Shown one piece after another: positions 18,109 to 28,350 of a stretch of DNA of 64,000 nt (position 1 is the stretch's first letter; each line of letters starts with the position of its first letter). This stretch comes from Bacteroidales bacterium (GTDB lineage Bacteria > Bacteroidota > Bacteroidia > Bacteroidales > UBA932): the NCBI GenBank assembly GCA_017471965.1, contig JAFURF010000054.1, forward strand, positions 1 through 64,000, read 5' to 3'. A program made the position numbers and the translations under genes. The notes beneath the pieces are model-generated. The model saw only the letters and a program-made list of their open reading frames with translations. It had not been told where the DNA came from and did not search any database.

Positions 18109-19788
18109 TTACTGAGCAAGTTCGATCTTTCCTGACGGATCAGGGTTGTTGTTCGTATCATTGATTGCCGTGTTGGACTGGAACTCGGCACGGGTGATGA
18201 CGATGTTCCACTGTGGAGAACGTCCGACTGTATTGTACTTGAAGACACCGGCATGGTTGCTTCCCGGATAAGCGCGGGTGATGCCCATGTCGAGACGCTT
18301 GTAGTCGAACAGGAGGATGCCCTCGCCCCAGAACTCTACCCTCTTCTGGAGAAGAAGTTCAGTGAGGAAGTCCTGCATCGTGCCAGGGTTGCGGCTGTAT
18401 GAAGAGTCTCTGTACTTCTTCATGAAGTCGCCGAGGAGTCTCTTTCCTTCTTCAAGGCCCTTCAACTGTGCCTGTGCCTCGATTTCGATGAAGTACATCT
18501 CTTCGATTCGCATGAGACAGTAGTCAGCAGGGTTTCCGACATTGAAGTCTGTACACTCGCCCATTGCAGGACGGAACTTGAGGCCCTGGTATGGCTTTGC
18601 CGCAGGAGATCCGGTGAGGAACTTCTGCTTGTCAGCCTCGGATCCTGCAAACTTGTATGCATAGTACTCTTCCTTCTTAGGGTCGAGCCATGAGTGCTTT
18701 CTGAAGTCTGTGTCAGGTATCTGGTCGTAAAGTCTTGCGCTGACTCCGAACTGGGCGTATCTTGCATATCCCCAAGATGCCTCGGAAGAAATGTGAGAAA
18801 CGAAGGTGAGGAGGTTGCTGAGGTTCTCGGCAACGAGGGAGAAGCCCCAGATCCATGCATTGTTGGATGCGGCGTTGTTGAATCCGTTGACAGGGTCCTC
18901 CCACTGGCTCTGGGTCAGAGGTGTGAAGCCTCCTTCGTCAATCACCAGACGGGCATATTCAGATGCCTTTGTGAACATTTCATCCCTTGGGAAGGCTGGG
19001 TCAGCCGAATATCCGAGTTCAAGGTATGCCCTTGCCATGAGGCTATATACGGCATTGAGGTTCGGACGGGAGAATGTCTTGTCTGAAGCATCGAGAAGTT
19101 CTTGAGCTTTGCCAAGATCGCCAAGAATGAAGTTGTACATCTGCTCACGGGTCGCGCGAGGGTTGTTCTTGGTCTGCTCAAGAGTGGTGTTCTCGTCAAC
19201 GATAGGAACGGTAAGGTTCCTGATGGATTCAGGTATGTCGACATAGTCGTTCTCCTTCGGTTCGTAGAGTCTGGCCATATCGAGATAGCACATTGCCCTA
19301 TAGGTATATGCCTGACCGAGGATATCGTTGAGTTCCGCTTTCTCTTCAGGGTCTTCAGCAGCCTCTGCCGCCGGTGCGATGGACACGATGACGTCATTGA
19401 CAAGACGGATCCATGTGTAGTATGCATCCCAGAAATATGCGCAATATGTATATGCATATCCCTGAGCCTCGTTCATGTCATAGGCATAGAAGCGGTTGTA
19501 GAACGGGTTCTCCGCCATTGTCGCCATGTCTTCGAGCATGTGCTCGAAACGGAGGTGGATGCCGGGGATACCGAAGTCGGTGTGGTCACCGTAACTGTTT
19601 GCATATCCGATGGTACCGGAAGTGGTCATGCTCGCCGGAATAGCCTTGATCATCGACTTCATTGCACTAGGCGATGCCGACACCTGAGCCTGAGTCTGCG
19701 ATCCTCCGACAGGAAGCACTTCCTTGATGCAGGATACCGACGTCGCGGCAGCGAGCAGAATCATCAATATATTAATCTGTTTCTTCAT
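18109..19788 (-). CDS. susD-like: SusD/RagB-family nutrient-binding lipoprotein
   Basis: 559 aa, lipobox Cys20 (TSVSC). Family marks are the helical TPR-type core (NDILGQAYTYRAMCYLDMARLYE; AYLELGY), the LMRIEEMYFIEIEAQAQLKG helix and the C-terminal QKRVEFWGEGILLFDYKRLDM motif. SusD proteins form a lid on the partner SusC barrel and capture the nutrient. The gene begins 4 nt after the susC-like stop. Neighbouring peptidases rather than glycosidases point to peptides as the likely cargo, as for RagB; this is inference. Confidence 0.92.
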   Translation of the reverse strand: MKKQINILMILLAAATSVSCIKEVLPVGGSQTQAQVSASPSAMKSMIKAIPASMTTSGTIGYANSYGDHTDFGIPGIHLRFEHMLEDMATMAENPFYNRFYAYDMNEAQGYAYTYCAYFWDAYYTWIRLVNDVIVSIAPAAEAAEDPEEKAELNDILGQAYTYRAMCYLDMARLYEPKENDYVDIPESIRNLTVPIVDENTTLEQTKNNPRATREQMYNFILGDLGKAQELLDASDKTFSRPNLNAVYSLMARAYLELGYSADPAFPRDEMFTKASEYARLVIDEGGFTPLTQSQWEDPVNGFNNAASNNAWIWGFSLVAENLSNLLTFVSHISSEASWGYARYAQFGVSARLYDQIPDTDFRKHSWLDPKKEEYYAYKFAGSEADKQKFLTGSPAAKPYQGLKFRPAMGECTDFNVGNPADYCLMRIEEMYFIEIEAQAQLKGLEEGKRLLGDFMKKYRDSSYSRNPGTMQDFLTELLLQKRVEFWGEGILLFDYKRLDMGITRAYPGSNHAGVFKYNTVGRSPQWNIVITRAEFQSNTAINDTNNNPDPSGKIELAQ

Positions 19789-19792
19789 ATCG

Positions 19793-22700
19793 TTAGAATG
19801 TAAAGTTCAAGCCACATGAAATGGTCCTGACAGGTGAATAATTCTCTGAACTTGTGTCACCGGAGAAACTCTGGCGAGGGTCGAGACCCTGTCTGTATGA
19901 CCAATACCATATATTGTCACACATCACATAAAGTCTGAGACGACTTATATGAAGTTTGTCTGTAATCCTGGACGGGAAGGTATATCCGACCTGTGCGTTC
20001 TGGAAGTTGAGGTAACTTGCGTCCACGAGGAATCTGTCTGACGAGCCGTTGATGTTCTGGTCGTTGTAGACAAAGCGCGGAATGTCTGAATCCTTGTTCT
20101 CAGGAGTCCAGGCCTTGAGCACATCCTTGTGGAAGTTGGAACCTACCGTTCCTCCAGGAGGCGACATGTAGCCGGCATATCCGCCGTCGTAGGTCAGACC
20201 TCCGATAGAGTATGTGAAACTTGCCGATATGTCGAAGCCGTAGAAACTGAATGATGTTCCGAATCCTCCGTAAAGAAGCGGTGTAGGATCGTCACAGAGG
20301 TAGTTTGTGGCCTCTGAGTATTCTGTAGTGGTCTCGCGGCCGAGGATGATTTCCTGACCGTTGGCGTCAAGGACAGGCTCGTCGTTCTCGTCGAGCTGCA
20401 CGATGTCCCTGTACCACATAGGGAGACCGTTGGTCTTGTCCACGCCTGCATATCTAGGCATGTAGAAGGTGTTGAGAGGAAGGCCTTCACCGACGAACTT
20501 GTTACCTGATGCATATCCCTTGTAACCTTCGATCACACGGTTCTGGTGGGTCTCAGGAAGCATTATGACCTTGTTGGTGTAGTGGGTGAAGTTGACGTAT
20601 GCATCCCAACTGAAGTCGCGGCGTCTCATGATGTTGCCGTTGAGGGCCATCTCTATACCGGAGTTCCTCATGTCACCGATGTTGTCGTAGTAGCCGGAGA
20701 ATCCGTATGAGATAGGGATGGTCACGAAGTAGAGCATGTCTGAGGTCAGACGATAGAAGTATTCGAACGATCCTGTGAGACGGCCCTTGAAGAGTTCGAA
20801 GTCGGCACCTGCATTGAAGTTGGTGTTGGTCTCCCAGGTGATGTTCTCGTTACCGATCGTCGATCTCTTGATGGCGATCTCTCCGTCAGAGTTGGTGATG
20901 GAGTACATGTCGGTGTAGAGGTAGTCGCTGATGTTGTCGTTACCCTGCGAACCTACAGACGCCTTGATCTTGAGCATGCCGAGCCATGGGGTCTTAGGGA
21001 ACCACGGTTCCTTGTCGATGAGCCAGCCTCCTCCGACTGACCAGAAACTACCCCATCTGTGGTCCGGATGGAATCTTGAAGATGCATCGAGACGGTATGA
21101 GGCACTGAGGAAGATCCTGTTCTGATAGTCGTACTGAGCCCTGAGGAAGTATCCTTCATTATTGTAGATGGACTTTCCTGAATTGGCAGCCTGTCCGTCG
21201 ATCACGGCACCGTTGAGTTCGGTGTTGGCCATAGAGAACATGTTGCTCTTCGATGCTGAGAGAGAAACGGTCTGAGTGGTGTAGGTCTCGTGTCCGAGAA
21301 GGGCTGAGACCGTGTGGCCGTCTCCGAAGGTCCTGTTCCAGTTGAGGAGCTGCTGCATGTTCACGTATGATGTACGTCCGTGGGTCTTGGAGATGATACC
21401 GCCGTTGGTCGCGAACTGTCCGTAGTACATGTTGACGATGGATGTGCTGCGGGTCTCGTCCACTCCGACTCCGACATTGAATGTGAATGTGAAGTCCTTG
21501 AGGAACTTGGCCTCAACATATGCAGTACCGTTGATTGCGTTTCCTTCGCTGTTTCCGACATTGAGCCAGAGTTCCTGAAGGGCGTTGGAGTTGGCTGCAT
21601 AAGGACGTACCAGACCGGCGTTGTCACCGTTACCGTAGTCGTATCTCTTGTAGCCCATGTCATCATAGATGATGCTGCCGTTTCCGTCGCGCAGGTATAC
21701 CGGATAGATAGGTGCCACGTTGCCTGCAAATGAGAACACGTTGCCGGTACCGCTGCCGTTTCCGTTGTTCCAGTCGAAGTCCGAGTAGGCTGCGTTCATT
21801 CCGACCTTGAGATAATCCTTTATCTGGTAGTCTGCCCTGATACGTGCGGTGTAACGCTCCATGGACTCGCCCTGGATCAGACCTTTATTGTTGAGGTAGC
21901 CGAATGATGCGAAGATCTGGGCATTTCCCGGAGAGCCGGATGCGCTGACGTTGTATTCCTGACGGAGGGAGTTCCTGTATGACGCCTTCATCCAGTCGTC
22001 CGGCTGGAGCCAGAAATACTGTCCTTTGTAGAAGACCTTGCGGCCGAATGTCGCATTAGGGTTGAATTTGCCGTTTGTGCCGATGAGGTTCTGGCCTTCA
22101 GGCAATGTATAGGTAAGGTATCCGAGACCTCCCACATCAGGAGAGCCTGCCACGTTTGCGGCTGCCTTCAGATTGGCGTCTGTCTCAGACATTCCCTGCT
22201 CGAGTCTGTAATAGTTGTAGAGAGAATTGTAGTGAGCCTCGTAGTAGAGCTTAGGGTCCTTGATGTACTCATAACTTCTGAGTGCCTTTGTGTTGAGACC
22301 CCACTTTGCGTCCACGCTGACTGTCGCCTCGCCTCTCTTGGCCTTCTTTGTGGTGATCATGATGACTCCGTTGGCACCACGTGCACCGTAGAGGGCGTTG
22401 GAAGCGGCGTCCTTGAGGACTGTCATGGATTCGATGTCCGCTGTGTTGAGGTTGTTCATGTCGCCGTTGTATGGCACGCCGTCCACGATGTAGAGAGGTG
22501 CGTTTCCGGCTGAGATGGAACTTGTACCACGGATACGGATGGATGGACTGCTTCCGAGGGATCCTGATGATGTGGTCATCTGGACACCGGCGACCATACC
22601 TTCAAGCGCTCTGGTCACATCGGTCGACTGTACCTTGGCGATGTCGTCAGACTTGACGACGGTAGCGGAACCCGTGAACGATTCCTTGGTGGCCGTACCG

Positions 22701-23029
22701 AAGGCGACAACGATGGTCTCTTCGATCATTTCCGTGTCAGGTGCAAGTTCGACATTGTGAACAGTCTGTCCTTCCACAGGGACCGGTGTGTCCTTATATC
22801 CGATAGAAGAGAATATCAGAAGTCCGTCTGCAGGAACATCGATGGAATAAAGTCCGTCCATATCGGTCATTCCTCCGATCATTGTTCCGTCGAGACGGAT
22901 TGAGGCGAACGGCACAGGTTCACCGGTGGAGGAGTCTTTTACGACTCCTGTCACGGTGATGTTCTGTGCATAAACTGCCGAGGTCACGAAAAGCAACAGA
23001 CCCAGCAATGCATATTTCATATTCTTCAT
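19793..23029 (-). CDS. susC-like: SusC/RagA-family TonB-linked outer-membrane transporter
   Basis: About 1078 aa from the ATG at 23029; ATGs at 23041 and 23020 are alternatives. A Sec signal ends near VYAQ. A carboxypeptidase-like regulatory domain (VTGVVKDSSTGEPVPFASI) precedes the plug, which has MVAGVQMTTSSGSLGSSPS and the SusC signature LYGARGANGVIMITTKK. A ~20-strand barrel follows, ending in an aromatic residue (CGLNFTF). It imports ligands across the outer membrane using TonB energy. It pairs with the SusD downstream. Confidence 0.95.
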   Translation of the reverse strand: MKNMKYALLGLLLFVTSAVYAQNITVTGVVKDSSTGEPVPFASIRLDGTMIGGMTDMDGLYSIDVPADGLLIFSSIGYKDTPVPVEGQTVHNVELAPDTEMIEETIVVAFGTATKESFTGSATVVKSDDIAKVQSTDVTRALEGMVAGVQMTTSSGSLGSSPSIRIRGTSSISAGNAPLYIVDGVPYNGDMNNLNTADIESMTVLKDAASNALYGARGANGVIMITTKKAKRGEATVSVDAKWGLNTKALRSYEYIKDPKLYYEAHYNSLYNYYRLEQGMSETDANLKAAANVAGSPDVGGLGYLTYTLPEGQNLIGTNGKFNPNATFGRKVFYKGQYFWLQPDDWMKASYRNSLRQEYNVSASGSPGNAQIFASFGYLNNKGLIQGESMERYTARIRADYQIKDYLKVGMNAAYSDFDWNNGNGSGTGNVFSFAGNVAPIYPVYLRDGNGSIIYDDMGYKRYDYGNGDNAGLVRPYAANSNALQELWLNVGNSEGNAINGTAYVEAKFLKDFTFTFNVGVGVDETRSTSIVNMYYGQFATNGGIISKTHGRTSYVNMQQLLNWNRTFGDGHTVSALLGHETYTTQTVSLSASKSNMFSMANTELNGAVIDGQAANSGKSIYNNEGYFLRAQYDYQNRIFLSASYRLDASSRFHPDHRWGSFWSVGGGWLIDKEPWFPKTPWLGMLKIKASVGSQGNDNISDYLYTDMYSITNSDGEIAIKRSTIGNENITWETNTNFNAGADFELFKGRLTGSFEYFYRLTSDMLYFVTIPISYGFSGYYDNIGDMRNSGIEMALNGNIMRRRDFSWDAYVNFTHYTNKVIMLPETHQNRVIEGYKGYASGNKFVGEGLPLNTFYMPRYAGVDKTNGLPMWYRDIVQLDENDEPVLDANGQEIILGRETTTEYSEATNYLCDDPTPLLYGGFGTSFSFYGFDISASFTYSIGGLTYDGGYAGYMSPPGGTVGSNFHKDVLKAWTPENKDSDIPRFVYNDQNINGSSDRFLVDASYLNFQNAQVGYTFPSRITDKLHISRLRLYVMCDNIWYWSYRQGLDPRQSFSGDTSSENYSPVRTISCGLNFTF

Positions 23030-23060
23030 CTGCAAAAACATGGTTTTCTCAATGTTAGTC

Positions 23061-24896
23061 TTAGTTCAACTGAATCTTGACGTTGCAGTCCTTGATGCTT
23101 CCCGTAATGCGGTTAGGTGTTCCAGGATTGTCATCAATGAAATCCCATTCGAAGTCATAGATGTCATCTCCGGTGCGGGTCACCTTCACCCATCCGTTCA
23201 CTGCAGGAGCATGTCCGTCAAGGATTCCATGGCGTCCTGTCTCGTAATGCATGTACCAGTTGCCTCTGAAGCCGTCTTCCGACCATGTGAAGCCTCTTCT
23301 GGCGTTGCATCTGTCGTAACTTGTGATACCGAGACCTTCTGCCCAGCCCGGGAACTGTTCTGCATAATAAGGGTCGAATATCTCGTCTGCAGGACGGTCC
23401 ATACGGCTCACATATATCTCATACATTTCATCCGTCTTTTCAAGGTTCGGCTGCAGAGTGTATGTGTATGTCTTGTTGAGTTCAGGAGCGATCACACCCT
23501 GCGATGCAAGTGGAAGGACGAACTCGAGAACCATCACGTCGCCGTCCATGCACCATGCCTCCAGACGGTCAGGAATGCCGTTTTCATTGTCATCCTGAGG
23601 CCATGGGATATCCTTTTCCTCCTGAGTCCAGTCACGTGGCTGGAGATAGAGTTGCCATGCCTCTGCAATGTCGTAGTTCCACTGCGGCTCGACATTGTCC
23701 CTGTGGAGGGTCTCGATAAGCCTGAGGGTACCGCCTGTCACCTTGGACATGTCGCACTCGACATCGTGGTCAAGGGTGGTGAGGAAGCTATCGCTGGCAC
23801 CTGTCATCGCCTGGTCATCTACAAGGACTTCGCCTCTCCATTCGCCTGAGATGGTTCTGGATGAAGTCTTGAAGGTATATTTCATGGTCATCATCTTCGC
23901 CTTTGACACCGTTGTCTCGGCATCATCATCGTATGCTATGTCGACCACTCCTGAGGTGATGTATTCCATCACGTTCTCGCCGTCACCGGCGATCTGAAGG
24001 AGATAGGTTCCGAATGGAGATGAGTCCATAAGAAGACCTGGAAGAAGACTCCATCTCTGGAACAGAGTAGATGATGTCGCTGTAGAGACGGTGTATCTGC
24101 CTTCCTCAAGTACAGGAGGGGTATTGCCTGAGTAAAGTCTTGAGAAGAAGTTGAGGGTGAGATATATACCGGGAACCTCCATGACCTCACCGTCAACAAG
24201 GAAACCCTTGGTGTGCATGTTGATGATGAAGTTTCCTGTGCCATAACCGAACAGGTCACCGTTGTAGATGCACTCAAGATCGGTGAAAGGAACATCGATG
24301 ATGTCATCGTCCGCACCGACCATTGCAGGAGCCTCTGTAAGATAGTCCAGCATCACGAGCGGAGAATTGAACACATAGTCCACTGTATCCGCCATCTCGC
24401 CTTTCGTTATGACAAGGTCACTTGTGACGATCTGATAGTCGCCATCCTGACCGCGGGTAACAGACACATTACCGGACTTGAGAGACCATTTTGACTGAGA
24501 ATTTCCTACAAGTCTTGTGACATATGACTCGGAGGCATCTATCACATTGATTCCGCTCTCGTGCGAAACAGGATACTCACCTGCCGGAAGGGCAACCTCC
24601 GCGTCGGCAGGGATAAGGGCTGTCCTGAAGTTAAGTACAAGCATATCTCCCTCTGAATCAAGGTAAGGCTTGCTCAACTCATCCTGATAGCACCTTGCAT
24701 TACTGAGGACTACCGAGAATACAGCCATATCGTCATGATTGATATTGCCGTAGTACATTCCCAATCTTGTATCCTGAAGATGTACTGCACCGTCAGGAAG
24801 TACGACGACGGATTCTTCACCATGCGGGTCTGCAGGCTGCTGGCACGCAGCAGCAAGAGACATGGCCGCAAGAAGAGATAAGAATAATCTTTTCAT
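23061..24896 (-). CDS. Repeat-containing surface lipoprotein, function unknown
   Basis: 611 aa, lipobox Cys18 (LAAAC). It seems to hold three diverged copies of a ~180-residue beta-rich module: each has a FxxxLxxAxxxLPxGxY-type strand (VALPAGEYPVSHESG; PVLEEGRYTVSTATS; PELNKTYTYTLQPNL) followed by a Gly-rich repeat of the type VSVTRGQDGDYQI. No enzyme motif. Located 19 nt before the susC-like gene in the same operon. A ligand-binding surface role is probable from the context only. Confidence 0.6.
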   Translation of the reverse strand: MKRLFLSLLAAMSLAAACQQPADPHGEESVVVLPDGAVHLQDTRLGMYYGNINHDDMAVFSVVLSNARCYQDELSKPYLDSEGDMLVLNFRTALIPADAEVALPAGEYPVSHESGINVIDASESYVTRLVGNSQSKWSLKSGNVSVTRGQDGDYQIVTSDLVITKGEMADTVDYVFNSPLVMLDYLTEAPAMVGADDDIIDVPFTDLECIYNGDLFGYGTGNFIINMHTKGFLVDGEVMEVPGIYLTLNFFSRLYSGNTPPVLEEGRYTVSTATSSTLFQRWSLLPGLLMDSSPFGTYLLQIAGDGENVMEYITSGVVDIAYDDDAETTVSKAKMMTMKYTFKTSSRTISGEWRGEVLVDDQAMTGASDSFLTTLDHDVECDMSKVTGGTLRLIETLHRDNVEPQWNYDIAEAWQLYLQPRDWTQEEKDIPWPQDDNENGIPDRLEAWCMDGDVMVLEFVLPLASQGVIAPELNKTYTYTLQPNLEKTDEMYEIYVSRMDRPADEIFDPYYAEQFPGWAEGLGITSYDRCNARRGFTWSEDGFRGNWYMHYETGRHGILDGHAPAVNGWVKVTRTGDDIYDFEWDFIDDNPGTPNRITGSIKDCNVKIQLN

Positions 24897-24910
24897 CTAT
24901 ATTATTATTT

Positions 24911-27900
24911 TTAGAACGCAAATATGTAACGGACGCGATAGTGACCCTTGCTCTTCAACTGGTTGGTATAGCCGGTTCCACCACCGAAGAACTGGTACAC
25001 ACATGCCCACGAAGAACTGCCTGACGATTCCGTCGAAGACCAGTACCTATATGTGTCGGCACTTCCGCCATTTCCTATATCCCAGCTTGGTCTGGTCGCA
25101 TCCAGCGCAAGTCCTCCGGCCTCTGTAAACTTGTCCTTTATGGTTTCATATGCAGCGACCATCTGGCCAAGTTCTTCGTAAGACGGCACATACCATCCGG
25201 ATGTAGATGAAGGAAGCGTAACCGACGGAGCATGCTCGACCACCAGCACCTTATTGTCTGGATTCGCCTCATTGTACGCTATGAGAGCCTGAGTGTTGCT
25301 GTATCCGCAAGCACGGTCTGTGCTTGTCAGATCGGAGTACTGAACATTTTCTGACACCCATGAAGACACATTCGATGCCGAACTCTGCCATGCTGTAGAT
25401 GCCTCTTCAAGAGCGACGACAAGTCCGTTTGTGAAACCGCTCAAGCCGCTGTCCTGAAGCGAAGGGTCCTTGGTCGAGAAGACGATTCCGACCACTTCCT
25501 TGCTGCTGTCCAGTTCAGATGATGTGGTTCCGTCAGAATAGTAGTAGTCTCCTACTGCCACTGAAGCAGCCGGTTCAGATACTGTCACAGTGTACTCGAC
25601 GGTCTTGCCGTCCTTGAGGGTTCCTGTGACGGTTGCAGTACCTGCACCATTGGCAGTGATCTTTCCGTCCGAAGCGACTGACACTATATCATCAGATGAC
25701 GATGTCCATGTCACTGTCCTGTATGATGCATTCGCAGGCAGGATTTCCACTTCAAGGAACATCTCATCGCCCACCTCAAGGGAGAGTTGAGACTCGCCTA
25801 CGACAGTAAATGACTCTACAGGCACAGGCAGGACTTCTATCGAGAAATTAAGTCTGGCGCTGGTGTTGTCTGAAGCATAGGCAGTGAAATTGTGGACACC
25901 GACTGTTGTTGCAGTCCAGGTGTTATTCGCAATCTGGAGATGACCGCCACCGGCATACCATACATCCTGGTTGGCCTTTTCCGGAAGAACCTTAGCCTCA
26001 AATGTGAAGGAGTCACCGTGCATCATCTTGTAGTCTGCACCATCCACGCTCGGAACGGCAGTGAGAATCACCTGTTCAGGAAGAGCCTTCACGACAGTAA
26101 GTTCAAATGCCTTCTCCTTCTCATCAGCTACATGGGTGATAGTCACCTTCACGCCGTTCTCTATGCCTGACTTCTCGATATGCTCGATGACAGCAGTGAC
26201 ATTTCCTTCAGCATCGACTGTAGCGACAGTCTCGTCAGAAGATTTCCACGACACTGATGCAGGAGTATGTGCCTTGCCGTCCACCTTTCTCGTATATGCA
26301 GCATAGAGACGCACAGACTTGTCCTGCTGAAGTCCCTTTGTAGGAATGCTCATGTCGGCAATCGAAATGGTTATGTCGAAGTCAACGGCGGCTGTCTGTA
26401 CATTCACCTTGCACTCGGCCTTCTTTCCGTTTGCCGCAGCAGCAGTAATGACTGCAGTACCTTCCTTGAGTGCCTTTACCTTGCCACCTTCAACACTTGC
26501 TACTTCCGGAGCCGATGAAGCCCATGTGACAGTCTTGTCAGGAGCGTTGTCAGGCTTCACAGTTGCTGTCAGGGTGTGCTCATCGCCAACCTTGAGGGTC
26601 ACTTCCGATGAACTGAGTTCAACCCAAGCCTCATCGGTCACGGTCACCTTGCACTCGCCCTTCACACCGTTGGCTGCAGTCGCGGTAATCGTAGCATCTC
26701 CTGAGGCCACACCTGTAACGACACCTTCCGCTGTCACTGTCGCCACCTTCTCGTCTGAAGAGGCATATGTAAGAGTCTTGTTCTCAGCATTTTCCGGAGC
26801 GACGAATGCTACAAGGGAGAATGTCTGTCCTTCTTCGATCGTCTTTGCCGAAGGCTCGAGCCTCACGCTCTCTACCTTTATTTCCGGAGCTCTCACGGTA
26901 ACTTTGCAGATGGCCTTGACATTAGGATGCTTCTTGTCGGTCACATAAACCTGTGTAGAGCCGGCATTCTTCGGGGTCACGACTCCCTGCTGGGTAACCT
27001 CAACGATTGTGATTTCCCTGTCGTCGGCACCTTTCATCTTATCGGCAGTCCACTCAAGTCCTGTATAGTTTTCCACTACATTGCCATCTTCGTCATAGCA
27101 AGTGGCAATGAGCTGGACAGCCTCTTCGCCTACCCTCATTTCGAGTATGGCCGGCTTCACGTCGATCTTCTTCACTTCTGCCTCCAGTACAGGAGTCTTG
27201 ACTGTGACGGTACAGGTCGCCTCCTTCTCAGATACCGTATCCTTCACCTTTATCACAGCCTCACCTTCAGCCTTTACAGTAACGACTCCGTCAGCGACTG
27301 TTGCTACAGCATCGTCAGACGAACTCCATTCAAGAAGTGATTTGTCGTAGTCTGCTGGCTCATATGAGACCTGAAGGGTAACCGGTTCGTCACCGACATT
27401 GAGTGAAAGAGATGCAGGAGAAACGCTCAAGCTAGTAACGCCCTGAACCGGCTTCTCAAGAACCTTGATTGCCCCCTGATTGAAAACTGTCGAAAGTCCG
27501 TCAGAGACAATGATGTCCACCTTTCCACCCTCTGCATAAGAATTGAAGCAAACCTTGTATTCAGCATCGCTGACCTTTTCCGACTGGAAACCAAGAGCAT
27601 CGCTGCTTGGCTTGAACTCCCAGTTCAGATGACTTGCGTCATAATCGGCCGGCTCGACAGATGCAGTGACCTGAGCCCATTGGCCTTCGGTCAGTTCTCC
27701 AGGCATCGTGAGGGTTATCTTTGTTGCCTTGACTATCTTTTCTGTCACTGCTATATCTGCTGTCTGAGAAAGGCCGGAATTCTTGTCTGTCACCTTGACA
27801 GTAAGTCTTGCGCCTTCCACAAAGCTTCTGAAGCATACCTTATATTCCGACGCACTTACCTTCTCCGCCACAGCATCAATTCCTTCATCACTCGGAGTCA

Positions 27901-28339
27901 TTGCCCAGACAAGGTCCTCAGCATTGTACCCTGCCGGCTCCACTGTAGCCTTGACCGTAGCCCATGTCTCGTCTGCAGGCAGACTTGCAGGTGCATCAAG
28001 AGTGATCTTCGTAGCCTTGATGGCAGAAACCGTAATCTGACATGATGCCATCTCTTTCTCCACTTTTGCAGTGATGGTGACGGTGCCCTGCTTGAGAGCC
28101 GTGACCTTACCGTTCTTGCCTACCGCTGCCACAGAAGCATCAGACGAAGAAAATGACGGCGCCTTGGTCGAGCCGGTCACACTGAGTTCTCCGGCAAGAT
28201 CCATCTCCTGTCCTACGGTCATCTGATATGATTGAGCCGAAAACTTTACAGTTATCGGTTCCTCGACTTCCTTTTGACATGCAGAAAAAGAAAGCAGCAT
28301 GGCAAAGAGAGCCGTAAATAATAGTCCAAGTCTTTTCAT
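24911..28339 (-). CDS. Multi-Ig (Big_2) stalk lipoprotein with C-terminal C-type-lectin-like domain
   Basis: 1142 aa, lipobox Cys21 (SFSAC). At least six bacterial Ig-like (Big_2) repeats are visible, with the strand pair xxLxVGDExxLxAxVxP and VTWxSSxxxVAxVxxGxVxAxxxGxAxIT (for example EVTLKVGDEHTLTATVKP; KVKALKEGTAVITAAAANG). The last ~210 residues form a DUF1566/C-type-lectin-like domain with YYYSDGTTSS, WYVPSYEELGQM, YRYWSSTESSGSSSW and the terminal YRVRYIFAF. It is homologous at its end to the protein at 7268-10540. Likely a long extracellular rod that displays a variable or ligand-binding head. Starts 11 nt after its upstream neighbour ends. Confidence 0.8.
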   Translation of the reverse strand: MKRLGLLFTALFAMLLSFSACQKEVEEPITVKFSAQSYQMTVGQEMDLAGELSVTGSTKAPSFSSSDASVAAVGKNGKVTALKQGTVTITAKVEKEMASCQITVSAIKATKITLDAPASLPADETWATVKATVEPAGYNAEDLVWAMTPSDEGIDAVAEKVSASEYKVCFRSFVEGARLTVKVTDKNSGLSQTADIAVTEKIVKATKITLTMPGELTEGQWAQVTASVEPADYDASHLNWEFKPSSDALGFQSEKVSDAEYKVCFNSYAEGGKVDIIVSDGLSTVFNQGAIKVLEKPVQGVTSLSVSPASLSLNVGDEPVTLQVSYEPADYDKSLLEWSSSDDAVATVADGVVTVKAEGEAVIKVKDTVSEKEATCTVTVKTPVLEAEVKKIDVKPAILEMRVGEEAVQLIATCYDEDGNVVENYTGLEWTADKMKGADDREITIVEVTQQGVVTPKNAGSTQVYVTDKKHPNVKAICKVTVRAPEIKVESVRLEPSAKTIEEGQTFSLVAFVAPENAENKTLTYASSDEKVATVTAEGVVTGVASGDATITATAANGVKGECKVTVTDEAWVELSSSEVTLKVGDEHTLTATVKPDNAPDKTVTWASSAPEVASVEGGKVKALKEGTAVITAAAANGKKAECKVNVQTAAVDFDITISIADMSIPTKGLQQDKSVRLYAAYTRKVDGKAHTPASVSWKSSDETVATVDAEGNVTAVIEHIEKSGIENGVKVTITHVADEKEKAFELTVVKALPEQVILTAVPSVDGADYKMMHGDSFTFEAKVLPEKANQDVWYAGGGHLQIANNTWTATTVGVHNFTAYASDNTSARLNFSIEVLPVPVESFTVVGESQLSLEVGDEMFLEVEILPANASYRTVTWTSSSDDIVSVASDGKITANGAGTATVTGTLKDGKTVEYTVTVSEPAASVAVGDYYYSDGTTSSELDSSKEVVGIVFSTKDPSLQDSGLSGFTNGLVVALEEASTAWQSSASNVSSWVSENVQYSDLTSTDRACGYSNTQALIAYNEANPDNKVLVVEHAPSVTLPSSTSGWYVPSYEELGQMVAAYETIKDKFTEAGGLALDATRPSWDIGNGGSADTYRYWSSTESSGSSSWACVYQFFGGGTGYTNQLKSKGHYRVRYIFAF

Positions 28340-28350
28340 ATAATAAGGTT

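Noticed and set aside
24911..25060. Complete diversity-generating retroelement
   Set aside because: Only a candidate target domain is present; no reverse transcriptase, Avd or template repeat was found in the window.
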